Assembly (NCBI RefSeq): GCF_007197775.1
Contig: NZ_CP041638.1
Location: 2,418,001-2,482,000, forward strand
Direction: 5' to 3'
DNA: 64,000 nucleotides
DNA from: Thalassotalea sp. PS06
Lineage (GTDB): Bacteria; Pseudomonadota; Gammaproteobacteria; Enterobacterales; Alteromonadaceae
The notes under the pieces are model-generated. The model saw only the letters and a program-made list of their open reading frames with translations. It searched no databases and was not told the DNA's origin. Positions 26,375 through 35,010 of this stretch are shown here, piece after piece; the stretch's first letter is position 1, and every line of letters starts with the position of its first letter. Both the position numbers and the translations under genes were made by a program.

Positions 26375-27509
26375 TCCTCATCACCTTTGTCTTGGTGTTT
26401 TCGGTTTTTATTACCGCATCCTTGCCAGCACTTGGGTTTTCCTTAAAGTCACTGCCCTGATAACTATCGTTCCGGGATTTAATCAGGCCAAGCCCGATAA
26501 GTTGCTCCGCACCACTAAAGGATAGAGAAATCGCATCATCAAACAATACCTGAGGATTTTGCATTTGCTGATAACGGTTATATTCACTGGAATTATCATA
26601 GTGCTGACGCCTGGTTTCTTCCTGTTGCACTTTTACCTCAAATCCCGGCGCAAATTTGTAATGCAGTAAAGCCGCGGTTTCATTTTGCTGGTAACACAGA
26701 TTTAAACGTCGTGGACTTAAGGTATGCATTGAAGAAAGGTAAGCATAGCTGGATTGCCATTTCACTAAGGGGATTTTCTGTAATGCAGGAGCCTGGTTGG
26801 GTTGTTCAGAATAAAAAAGGCGTTGGCGAACCCCTCCTCTTATCATCTGAGATAAATACTTGTTATTGAAGCGATATTGATAGCCAGACTTATCAAAGTA
26901 GGGAGTCGTTACCTTAAGGTCGTTTTCTGGGGGATATTTTTTTCCTTCAAAATTATTGTCGGATTGACGAGGGTACATATCCAACATCATGGCGTAAAGC
27001 GCCTTTTGTGGCTCAGTCTCCAATCGCTTACAGAGACTTTCAAGAGGGCTGATTTGTTTTTCAAATGAATCATCTCCTCCCCTTTGTTCGCCGATAATCA
27101 GGTGTTCATCTAAATCGCAAGTCAGGCACCAGTGTTCGCAGCCGTAGTGCTGCAACAAGCCGTTAACCCAATGCATACCAAAATTTGCCTGCTTGTAACT
27201 GGCTTTTGTATGAAAAACACTAACATCGTTATCCATAGTCACCAACGCCGTTCCCTGATCGCTGGAGTTATTGTCAATAAAAATAAAATGATTAACACCC
27301 AGGCTTCGATAGTGTTTTAGAAACGAGGGTAATAAGTGTGCTTCGTTGAATAATGTTGCAAACAGGAGAATATCGTTTTTCTCGATTGCATCAAGATTGT
27401 CCTGAACCAGGTCTAATTGCTGATAGTGCTCTGAGGCGGCTTTTCGAGCTCGTATTTGCTCTACCAACACAACCGGAGCATACAACCAGCTTTTTAACTG
27501 TGTAAGCAT
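26367..27509 (-). CDS. Glycosyltransferase family 2-like (Glyco_tranf_2_4/GT92 type), paralogue A
   Basis: A 380-residue enzyme with the motifs ILLFATLFNEAHLLPSFLKHY, FIFIDNNSSDQGT and the DxD-type CDLDEHLI near 134. It is clearly paralogous to the gene at 29082-30104 (shared LFxTLxNEAH, NFGMHWxNxLLxxYG and YAYxSSMH segments). The two paralogues flank the GT14-type gene. The C-terminal 40 residues (basic and low-complexity) are not shared. Related proteins transfer hexoses in capsule and glycoprotein pathways; substrate unknown. Confidence 0.82.
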   Translation of the reverse strand: MLTQLKSWLYAPVVLVEQIRARKAASEHYQQLDLVQDNLDAIEKNDILLFATLFNEAHLLPSFLKHYRSLGVNHFIFIDNNSSDQGTALVTMDNDVSVFHTKASYKQANFGMHWVNGLLQHYGCEHWCLTCDLDEHLIIGEQRGGDDSFEKQISPLESLCKRLETEPQKALYAMMLDMYPRQSDNNFEGKKYPPENDLKVTTPYFDKSGYQYRFNNKYLSQMIRGGVRQRLFYSEQPNQAPALQKIPLVKWQSSYAYLSSMHTLSPRRLNLCYQQNETAALLHYKFAPGFEVKVQQEETRRQHYDNSSEYNRYQQMQNPQVLFDDAISLSFSGAEQLIGLGLIKSRNDSYQGSDFKENPSAGKDAVIKTENTKTKVMRNG

Positions 27510-27546
27510 TGGGTTATCAATCCTCAGCGCAATAACATGATGTTTT

Positions 27547-29082
27547 TCAGGGTGATTGTTTTACATTGCCATCAATTGGCGAGTTACTGATTAATTCGCC
27601 TGTTGAATTATTGTCTGACAGTGTTTGATGAAACGGCGAGTTATGCTGATGCACCGATATTGCATCCAGCAATTGCGCGGTATCATTAATGGCAAATTGC
27701 GGTACCTTTTTGTTTTTCCAGCGGCTTTCCTCTTGTTCAGCCATCAATAAATTCAGATCTGAGACATCACATTGCGCCATGTCGAACACCTCCAGCATTT
27801 GCACCTGCCGAGCGCTACTAAGCATCTTTAACAGTTCATCCTGAGGACTAAACCGGTAAAAGAACACCACCCCCAGAGGGTGCTTCAGACACAGCTGCTG
27901 GATGAATTCCATTCGATCATAGTCTCGCAAACGTGTGTCCCCGATCTGGTAACCCAAAAGAGGTGCTTCGGTGCCATAATCAATGCTGTCGGGGGCGAAC
28001 ACATTGCCGTACACCCCGGATCCGGGAAAATTAGCTTTTATCTCACCGGCCAACGTTTGCGCACACCGCGGGTTTCCCGCATGCCAGATAATGATTGAAC
28101 AAGGAACCGGCAAATCGTCAAGATTCTCGCTAAACAAGCGACTGCGTTTATACCACCTGAGATTATCCGGTAAGTTCGACTTATTGATTATTTTTACCTC
28201 CGCAGGAAGTTTCGTATCATTTAAGTATACACGGCTCAATAGTGAGACAAATTTACTGTCATTGGTTTGGATTTTACGGCTAAAAAATTTATTTTCTGGT
28301 AGCGAATTCAACGTATTAATATCACTGAAAGAAAATATCTTGGGGATCCCTTTGCAATTGAACTGGTAGTTCATTAATGGCGGTTTGATATGCGATTTAT
28401 CATCGATAAGATAGGCAACCAGGGTCTGAAAGAAAAATTCATCCGGTATCCAGGTATGATTTAAAAACTCGACCAATTGCGGTTTCTGTTCACACAGCTT
28501 AAGAATTTTCTCGATCATTCCCCAACTTAACGTCCACCATTGAGATCCCATATGAACCGGAAAGTTTATCGGGAATCGCCGCTTTACCCCGAACAATGAC
28601 AGTACTTTTATCGACAACGAGAATAACTTCGGATGTTTGCGCCAGTTAACATAGTGTGGCAGTTGCCAACGTTGCTGTTGAATGCCTTCAGTGATCCAGC
28701 GGTGATGTTCGACATTAACGGCTTCTATGTACTGAGTTTCTGGCGATTTCTCGAGGAACACCTTTAATGCTTGACTGGGTTTTACCGGGAAACAACTTCC
28801 GCTTAATAAGGTCAGATAATCTGGATACTTTTCACTTTTCGCCAAAGCTTTTAAGCAATTTAGGGTGGCGATAACGATGGATGATTCGCCCCACTCCACC
28901 TCGACGCGATCGGCAATGATAATTTCAGGAAAGTGGCGAGTGATAAGCTCTATATCGTGACAGTGCTCGGTGGCCTTATCATAATGTAACACGATGATAT
29001 CGCCGTTCGCCGTCAGACATTCGAGCAAAGGTTTTATTTGCGCGAACGGTTCATGAGCGAGTATTGCGTAGGCCAGGCGCAT
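27547..29082 (-). CDS. GT14-type (core-2/I-branching-like) glycosyltransferase with C-terminal extension
   Basis: A 511-residue protein. Residues 1-290 match the GT14 'branch' family: LAYAILAHEPFAQIKPLL at the start, LLSGSCFPVKP near 95, GSQWWTLSWGMIEKIL near 178 and WIPDEFFFQTLV near 218, which includes the likely catalytic acid. These enzymes, first known as animal beta-1,6-GlcNAc transferases, also occur in bacterial polysaccharide loci. Residues 300-511 form a separate domain with an HAGNPRCAQTLAGEIKANFP stretch; I do not recognise it firmly. The start codon overlaps the previous stop as TAATG. Confidence 0.85.
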   Translation of the reverse strand: MRLAYAILAHEPFAQIKPLLECLTANGDIIVLHYDKATEHCHDIELITRHFPEIIIADRVEVEWGESSIVIATLNCLKALAKSEKYPDYLTLLSGSCFPVKPSQALKVFLEKSPETQYIEAVNVEHHRWITEGIQQQRWQLPHYVNWRKHPKLFSLSIKVLSLFGVKRRFPINFPVHMGSQWWTLSWGMIEKILKLCEQKPQLVEFLNHTWIPDEFFFQTLVAYLIDDKSHIKPPLMNYQFNCKGIPKIFSFSDINTLNSLPENKFFSRKIQTNDSKFVSLLSRVYLNDTKLPAEVKIINKSNLPDNLRWYKRSRLFSENLDDLPVPCSIIIWHAGNPRCAQTLAGEIKANFPGSGVYGNVFAPDSIDYGTEAPLLGYQIGDTRLRDYDRMEFIQQLCLKHPLGVVFFYRFSPQDELLKMLSSARQVQMLEVFDMAQCDVSDLNLLMAEQEESRWKNKKVPQFAINDTAQLLDAISVHQHNSPFHQTLSDNNSTGELISNSPIDGNVKQSP

Positions 29083-30104
29083 TAAATTAACTCCTGGTTA
29101 ACTAACAACCCCAACTGCTGCAACTGTTGCCAGCCTTGATACTTCACTGACATTTGTGGTTCATAATGCATCGAGCTTTTCAGGAAATCCTGGTACTTAT
29201 GGTATTCAAGAGAATCACCGTAGTGCTCCTGACGCTCTATTTCTTCGACGATTTTTTCTTCAAAATCGGCAATGAATTTAAAGTGCAACAAGGCTCCGGT
29301 AACCCCCTGCTGATAACCTTTATTGAGTTTTCGTGGGATTGCCATATGCATTGAAGAAACATACGCGTAATACCATCGCCATTTAATCAAAGGTGTCTTA
29401 TTGAGCGCTGGCGCCTGCACCGGGTTTTCTTTAAACAGGGTACGTAAGCGCACACCGCCCTGAACCCATAACGAGGTGTAGGCCTTATTTTCATGGTAAA
29501 AATAACCGCAGCGATCAAAATATGGGTGACTGCTCAACGGATCGGTACCGGGTTTGTAAATACATTCTTTGAGAGCGCCTTTGCCATACATATCAATCAT
29601 ATTGGTATAGAGACTTGGGCGATGCGTTTGATCAAGGTACTGACACAATTGCCGCAGGCTTAAGTCTTCGATTTTGGGGTATACCAGGAATTCATCGGGA
29701 TCGCAGGTCATGCACCAATGGTCAGAGCCGTACCTGCGCAACAGATAATTTAACCAATGCATGCCAAAGTTTGAGTCTTTATAGGAGTGGCGAGTGAAAA
29801 AAACACTGACATCGGATTGATCTTTAATCCAATAACGAAAACCATCATCTGAGTCGTTATCAACAAAGATAAAATGATTGATACCCAGGTTCCGGTAGTA
29901 TTCGAGGAAATATTCCATCCGGTGCGCTTCATTGCGAAGTGTGCAAAACAGCAAAATATCCTGGCTTTTTATGTTTCCGGTATTATCCTGAACCAGCTCC
30001 AGTTGTCTCGAAAACCGACTGGCGATCACTGAGTAATAAAGCAGTTGGCTACCATGTTTTACCATACGCCAGGGGCGCAATAACTGATTCAGCAAAGGAT
30101 GCAT
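29082..30104 (-). CDS. Glycosyltransferase family 2-like (Glyco_tranf_2_4/GT92 type), paralogue B
   Basis: A 340-residue paralogue of the gene at 26367-27509, with DILLFCTLRNEAHRMEYFLEY, FIFVDNDSDDGF and the metal motif CDPDEFLV near 131-138. The ATG has a good AGGAGAG site and follows the sulfotransferase gene by 11 bases; its stop overlaps the GT14 start. Retention of two diverged copies suggests they add similar sugars to different acceptors. No membrane segment is seen except a weakly hydrophobic N-terminus. Confidence 0.82.
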   Translation of the reverse strand: MHPLLNQLLRPWRMVKHGSQLLYYSVIASRFSRQLELVQDNTGNIKSQDILLFCTLRNEAHRMEYFLEYYRNLGINHFIFVDNDSDDGFRYWIKDQSDVSVFFTRHSYKDSNFGMHWLNYLLRRYGSDHWCMTCDPDEFLVYPKIEDLSLRQLCQYLDQTHRPSLYTNMIDMYGKGALKECIYKPGTDPLSSHPYFDRCGYFYHENKAYTSLWVQGGVRLRTLFKENPVQAPALNKTPLIKWRWYYAYVSSMHMAIPRKLNKGYQQGVTGALLHFKFIADFEEKIVEEIERQEHYGDSLEYHKYQDFLKSSMHYEPQMSVKYQGWQQLQQLGLLVNQELI

Positions 30105-30115
30105 GGACTCTCCTG

Positions 30116-30895
30116 TTAACCGAGTGCGGATTTATTAAAGCTGTTTAAATAATCCTTTACCTGGTCAAAATTGATGACCTTGTCCTCGATACTGCCCTTG
30201 TTTTGTTTTCGTAGCGTTGTCTGTTGTTGTTGCATGGACTGCTTCGAGCCGACAAACCGGGCAATATCCTCGACACTCTGATCATCCAAAACGTCCTGAT
30301 AATCAATCAATTTATAAGGTTGATTGGTTTCATCTAAGCGCTGTTTGACGGCACTAAAATAGCGCTGTGTTTTGGCAACATATTGCTCAAACTCATCAAT
30401 ATCAAAATGTACCTGGGTAACTTTAGGCGCCTTTTCATCACGCTTTACCCATTGTCCCGACTCCCTGGCAAGCTCCAGAGAAATAAACGAATCTACCAAG
30501 TTTCTTTGCAGCAAGACTTTTCGCACCCTCGGATTGTTGAGTAAAACCCGCCGCACATCTTTGTTATGACCATCGAACAAGCGAAATCCAGGAATTTTTC
30601 CTTCTTTCTTTGCCTGTTCCTGCACTTTCTGAATCAGCAAGAATGGGTCCTGCTGTCGCTTTTTTCTTGAATCTGGATCATTGCGCCCATAACCGGCATA
30701 CGAGAACTTATTAATATGTGGTCGGTCAACACCGACAAATGATGGGTTGTATAACTCGCCTAAACACAACAAATCATCAAAATAATTGAGTTTTTCCTGC
30801 AATAAGTTCGACCCCGAACGCATCGCACCGAAAATCACAAAAAGCTCAATTTCATCACATTGAACAATTTGGGGTTTGAATAGATTTGAAAACAT
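30116..30895 (-). CDS. Sulfotransferase-domain protein (Stf-type)
   Basis: A 259-residue PAPS-dependent sulfotransferase by motif: the 5'-phosphosulfate loop FGAMRSGSNLLQEKL near 20-34 and the 3'-phosphate region RKVLLQRNLVDSFISLELAR. It resembles the Stf0/LPS sulfotransferase group that sulfates sugars. The start is taken as ATG 30895, which overlaps the stop of the upstream gene as TAATG; a frame opening 38 codons earlier lies wholly inside that gene and gives an unnatural N-terminus. It should place sulfate on the sugar polymer made by this locus. Confidence 0.82.
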   Translation of the reverse strand: MFSNLFKPQIVQCDEIELFVIFGAMRSGSNLLQEKLNYFDDLLCLGELYNPSFVGVDRPHINKFSYAGYGRNDPDSRKKRQQDPFLLIQKVQEQAKKEGKIPGFRLFDGHNKDVRRVLLNNPRVRKVLLQRNLVDSFISLELARESGQWVKRDEKAPKVTQVHFDIDEFEQYVAKTQRYFSAVKQRLDETNQPYKLIDYQDVLDDQSVEDIARFVGSKQSMQQQQTTLRKQNKGSIEDKVINFDQVKDYLNSFNKSALG

Positions 30896-32043
30896 TATTG
30901 TTCCACCATTGTCTGTGCTGTGAGCTGAGATAATTGCTGACGAATAAAATGACCATTTGGATTTAACTGTAACGCCAGAGTCAGAAGCTGGATTTTTTGA
31001 TCGCGGCAATCAACCGGCAGACTCAATGCGATATCACGCAACTGAGCGCTTTGTTTACGTTTCCATTGCTGATCTTCATCAGGTTCGACAAAGCTAAAAT
31101 CGGCAAATAAATCCGCGTAGACATGGTTAACTTCACTTAATGTCAAATCACGGCCATTACCAATATCAGGATACTGGGAAAAGTCATCGTTGAATAAATG
31201 TTCGGAGTCGGTAAGGTTGTAATCCTGATTCAAGCGCCTATTAGCCGCCTTGAACTGCTGGTAAAAATCTTGCGCCTGTTGACGGTCAGGGAGTAACTTA
31301 TCGTCGCTTCCCTGTCGTCTATCAAAGTCGCGAATCGCTCTGATTAATCGATGCCGCTCAATCGAACCATCTTTAAATTCTGGGTGACTTTGATGTAAAA
31401 ATAACTGGCTTATGCGTCCTAATGATTCATTGGCTTTTTCCGGGAACTGGTAATAATCGGGTTCTAAGCCTAAGACATGGCAAAAGTCTTTAACGACGTC
31501 ACATTCGACAAGATGCTGCGGCTCAAATACCCTTATGATCATATTGTCTTTGGCGAAAACTTTTGCCCACATGGAAATCTTTGCTTCGAAATCCAGGTAC
31601 CTTCTTGCAACCTCTGATAGTTCGCTTGGCAAGGCGGTTGGTTCATGACCATAAGCAACCGAACAATCAAACCATTTGGTGCCTTCCTGTTTCTGCGAAA
31701 TTGCCAGACTGTCCTGTCGACGCAGATAAAAGATCACTTTCACTTTATGGGCGTGTTTATATAACACATCGCGTAGCTCCATCAGCTTTTCGATGCTATC
31801 GACCCAGGAAAAGTTTTCTCTTGAAATGACGGCGATGGGTTGTCGAACTCTGGACAGGCTTTCAAAAGCTTTAGGAAACAGACCATAGTCAGTTAAATCG
31901 GCGGTGGGCTTAAGTACCCCTTTTAATCCAGGTACGGCAATGCCATCATCGTGAAGGGCATCCTGATTGATACGGAGGAAACGTTGAATCGACGTGGATC
32001 CCGTTTTATGGGATCCCGCATGAATGTATAAGGTATTTATCAT
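30895..32043 (-). CDS. Sulfotransferase-like P-loop protein
   Basis: A 382-residue protein starting with YIHAGSHKTGSTSIQRFL, a typical PAPS-binding loop of bacterial sulfotransferase-like proteins found in polysaccharide loci. VIFYLRRQDSLAISQKQ near 105 resembles the 3'-phosphate binding RxxxxxxxS pattern. The C-terminal third (KRKQSAQLRDIALSLPVDCRDQ onward) looks TPR-like and may bind a partner. It heads the glycan-building half of the operon, 101 bases after the export genes. Function as an active sulfotransferase is likely but less sure than for the next gene. Confidence 0.72.
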   Translation of the reverse strand: MINTLYIHAGSHKTGSTSIQRFLRINQDALHDDGIAVPGLKGVLKPTADLTDYGLFPKAFESLSRVRQPIAVISRENFSWVDSIEKLMELRDVLYKHAHKVKVIFYLRRQDSLAISQKQEGTKWFDCSVAYGHEPTALPSELSEVARRYLDFEAKISMWAKVFAKDNMIIRVFEPQHLVECDVVKDFCHVLGLEPDYYQFPEKANESLGRISQLFLHQSHPEFKDGSIERHRLIRAIRDFDRRQGSDDKLLPDRQQAQDFYQQFKAANRRLNQDYNLTDSEHLFNDDFSQYPDIGNGRDLTLSEVNHVYADLFADFSFVEPDEDQQWKRKQSAQLRDIALSLPVDCRDQKIQLLTLALQLNPNGHFIRQQLSQLTAQTMVEQ

Positions 32044-32144
32044 CGAGCTGCTATACCAAAACTTTTGTTCAGGCCGTAATACCCGATCGGCACACCATAT
32101 TAATCAGCTTAGCAAAAATCCGCTTGTTCGCTTAACTGAACCCG

Positions 32145-33575
32145 CTACGCCAGTTCCCTAACCGTAGCAATTAAAATTTTTCCTATACCAAACAACATGA
32201 TAAGTACCACCGCAGAGAGTGATAAATTATAAAGTTTATTGGGATAACTGTTATCTTCCGGCAATGTTGGACTTTCAACAACGACCATATATTGCAATTG
32301 CCGATACGCTTCTATCCGTGATCTTTCTAGAGACACCAGCGAAGAAGTATAGGCCTGCATGGCCAAATCAACTTTGATCTGAAACGCTGAATATCGTGCC
32401 AATACCTCCCCGAAGGAAATATCCTGTTGCCCTTTTTGCGAGATTAATCGTTGCTTCTCTGTCATTAATTGTTTTTCTAAAGCGCTGATTTCTCGCTGCA
32501 ACGAGCGAATTTTCGGAGAAGAGTCCTGCATATATTCCTGCAGTGCTAACAGTTGTGTTTTCTTGTCTGATAACACTTCTTCCAACTTGAAAGAGATCTG
32601 CTGTACCGCCTGGGCTTCCTGCTGTGGGTCGAATAACCGATATTTTTGCTGAAACCTGAGTAAATCGGTTTTTGCCTTGCGCAATCTATCTTCAATTAGT
32701 CGATGCTCCGCTTCAATAAAAGTCAGCCGTTTCCGGGCAAGGGACTGACCAATGCTATTAATGTAATCCTCTGATTTAGCGATAATTTTCTGGTTGAGAT
32801 GTTGTGCATAAGCGCCGCTATATGCCTGGGTTTTTATACTGACTACCGATGAAGTTTCATCCACGTCAACAACGATGTGGCCTTGATAGTAAGCAAGAAA
32901 CTCATCATTACTGGCACTTGAGGAAAGTCTGGAAATTGCATCTCGTTTATCTGAGGTGTAATGCTCAAATAGAGATAATTCACTTTGTAAATGGTTTAAC
33001 ATGTCACGGGAGAGAATAAATGCGCTGATAAGTTGGGTATCTGAAGCTGCGCTTCCCGGACGATTACCCAACAAAGGCGAAGATCCCTCTTCGCCACTTT
33101 GCACATTCGGTTTTCTGATAATTACCTGAGCATGGCTCTCGAATCTTGGACTAGCCCAGGCTAGAAAATAAACGGCGATCAAAATCCAGGGTAAAACAAC
33201 AAATACTGTAATTGGCTGTTTTAGAAAATAATTCAGTCGTTGATATAAGGTCATCGGTTCCCTGGAAACCGGCTCTTCAAGAGAACTCTCAAATTCATCA
33301 CTCGCGGTCAATGCATCTGAGGATAAAATCAATATCGGCGAGCCCGCTTCCAACAGACCTTCTCGGTATTCTTTCAACTTGGACTTTATGAGCCAACCAC
33401 TGGGACGAATATTATGAGCTCGTTGCATGATCCGATAAGCAAGTTCAAGGTCGCTTTCTTCAAGCTCCAGGGCTTTCTCGCGCAGAAAATCCGCATCTTG
33501 CCACTCCTCTTCAGAGCAACTTGCTTCCAGCTCATTGAATCGCTCTTCTAATTTGTCAATATCTTCTTGGCTCAT
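32145..33575 (-). CDS. kpsE: Capsule export inner-membrane protein, KpsE/BexC/CtrB type
   Basis: A 476-residue protein of the polysaccharide co-polymerase/export family. Membrane segments lie at about 136-155 (ITVFVVLPWILIAVYFLAWA) and near the C-terminus (about 450-468), with a long coiled-coil periplasmic part between (KTDLLRFQQKYRLFDPQQEA). The first 110 residues are an acidic cytoplasmic extension (ELEASCSEEEWQDADFLREK...) with a helical, TPR-like look, which KpsE of Escherichia coli does not have. It would bridge KpsMT to the outer-membrane channel. The start overlaps the kpsT stop as TAATG. Confidence 0.88.
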   Translation of the reverse strand: MSQEDIDKLEERFNELEASCSEEEWQDADFLREKALELEESDLELAYRIMQRAHNIRPSGWLIKSKLKEYREGLLEAGSPILILSSDALTASDEFESSLEEPVSREPMTLYQRLNYFLKQPITVFVVLPWILIAVYFLAWASPRFESHAQVIIRKPNVQSGEEGSSPLLGNRPGSAASDTQLISAFILSRDMLNHLQSELSLFEHYTSDKRDAISRLSSSASNDEFLAYYQGHIVVDVDETSSVVSIKTQAYSGAYAQHLNQKIIAKSEDYINSIGQSLARKRLTFIEAEHRLIEDRLRKAKTDLLRFQQKYRLFDPQQEAQAVQQISFKLEEVLSDKKTQLLALQEYMQDSSPKIRSLQREISALEKQLMTEKQRLISQKGQQDISFGEVLARYSAFQIKVDLAMQAYTSSLVSLERSRIEAYRQLQYMVVVESPTLPEDNSYPNKLYNLSLSAVVLIMLFGIGKILIATVRELA

Positions 33576-34228
33576 TAGTAATTCGCCTCATAAATATCAA
33601 TGGCTTGTTCAAGATCATTATAGAAACTGAGTTTGCCTTGATGGATCAATATTGCACTATCACAAAATAGTCTGACGTCTTCTAACTCGTGACTTACCAT
33701 GATGACGTTGGACGTTTTGCTCTTGTGTAATAACGCCTCTTTGGTTTTTCGCCGAAATTTTGGATCGCCAACCGATATGGCTTCATCTATCAGGTAAATA
33801 TCAAAATCAATGGCGATACAACAGGCAAAAGCCAGGCGCGAGCGCATCCCTGAAGAGTAAGTTCTGACCGGTAGATCATACTTTTGCCTAAGCTCAGCAA
33901 ATCGCTTCACTTTTTCTTCGTAACGCTGTAAATCCTCAACGCCATTAACCCGACCAATAAACCTTGTGTTCTCACGTCCTGTCATCTTCGGATGCACGCC
34001 AGTTGCTAAAGCTACGGGCCAGGAAATATTATAAGAGGTTCTGATCAGCCCCTGGTTTGGGTACTCGCTTCCCGCCAACAGGCGAAATAACGTAGATTTA
34101 CCGGCACCATTTTTGCCCAGTAATGCAATGTTATGACCCCCAGGTATGGTAAAGCTGAGATTATTAAACACATACTGACGCCCCAGCTTCGATGGGTAAT
34201 ATTTACTGACGTTGGCTAATTCAATCAT
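33575..34228 (-). CDS. kpsT: Polysaccharide ABC transporter, ATP-binding protein
   Basis: A 217-residue ABC ATPase: Walker A GKNGAGKST near 38-46, signature YSSGMRSRL, Walker B IDFDIYLIDEAISVGD and the switch His in VSHELED. It matches KpsT/CtrD/BexA in length and order. The start is set at ATG 34228 because it overlaps the kpsM stop as ATGA and gives the family start MIELANVSK; a start seven codons earlier is possible. It drives export of the finished polysaccharide through KpsM. Confidence 0.94.
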   Translation of the reverse strand: MIELANVSKYYPSKLGRQYVFNNLSFTIPGGHNIALLGKNGAGKSTLFRLLAGSEYPNQGLIRTSYNISWPVALATGVHPKMTGRENTRFIGRVNGVEDLQRYEEKVKRFAELRQKYDLPVRTYSSGMRSRLAFACCIAIDFDIYLIDEAISVGDPKFRRKTKEALLHKSKTSNVIMVSHELEDVRLFCDSAILIHQGKLSFYNDLEQAIDIYEANY

Positions 34229-35010
34229 CGGCTTACCACCTGTCGCCAACTGAGTTGATAGAAAATAAGTGCGGAAAACACCAATATCAGGGTCGTTAAG
34301 TTTACGTAGGTTAGGGAAACCCCTTCTGCCTGATAACCTGTGTATGCCGCCTGGCGGGATAATTCAATACAGTGCAATAATGGGTTCCAGTTTAAGAAAG
34401 GCCAATATTGTTCTGATATATCTTTGAGGCTGAAGAACACCCCGGAAATAAAAAACATCGGTCTCGTTATCAGGTTGCGAATTTTGTCGACTTCAACGAT
34501 GAACTCTTTCGCCAGCGCCATGATTAATCCGAGACTGGTGGCGATCATCCAGACATTGAATAACATCAGCAATACCGTTAATGGGTCGTCGAGGCGCATT
34601 TCTATCCCTAAGAAATATACCGCCAGCCAAAGCACAAATATCACTGCCGCTTTTACGAGGATTTCAAATAGGGCATTGGCAACAACGGCACTTAGGGGCT
34701 GTACCTGACGAAAAGAAAATAAGGCTTTATTTCGATGTATCGAATTTGCCGTTGATGATAACGTCGACAGGAATAACTGAATCATTAACATGCCATACAT
34801 CATGAACATAAATGTGGGCATAGTATGGGTCAATCCACCATCCATCCGACCACGAATGAATGACAGAATAAAGATAAAAGACACAGGCTGAATAACCGCC
34901 CAGCTAATCCCCACTTTATCATCAAATTTGCTGCGAATTTCGCGGATAAAAATGGCGAATACAACATCTAACCAGATTTGGTAGGTGCTGCGTGTTTTAA
35001 CCTCAGCCAT
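34225..35010 (-). CDS. kpsM: Polysaccharide ABC transporter, permease
   Basis: A 261-residue ABC-2 type permease with six predicted membrane segments; the opening FAIFIREIRSKFDDKVGISWAVIQP is typical of KpsM. The ATG at 35010 is preferred over a TTG five codons upstream because GGAG lies 7 bases before it; it overlaps the stop of the export-protein gene by 8 bases. With KpsT it moves the polysaccharide across the inner membrane. Confidence 0.94.
   Translation of the reverse strand: MAEVKTRSTYQIWLDVVFAIFIREIRSKFDDKVGISWAVIQPVSFIFILSFIRGRMDGGLTHTMPTFMFMMYGMLMIQLFLSTLSSTANSIHRNKALFSFRQVQPLSAVVANALFEILVKAAVIFVLWLAVYFLGIEMRLDDPLTVLLMLFNVWMIATSLGLIMALAKEFIVEVDKIRNLITRPMFFISGVFFSLKDISEQYWPFLNWNPLLHCIELSRQAAYTGYQAEGVSLTYVNLTTLILVFSALIFYQLSWRQVVSR

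Noticed and set aside
27880-28369. Plus-strand frames inside the GT14 gene
   Set aside because: They are antisense to a gene with clear family motifs and have no start signals.
30896-31009. 38-codon N-terminal extension of the sulfotransferase at 30116
   Set aside because: It lies wholly within the upstream gene, while ATG 30895 overlaps that gene's stop as TAATG and starts a normal domain.
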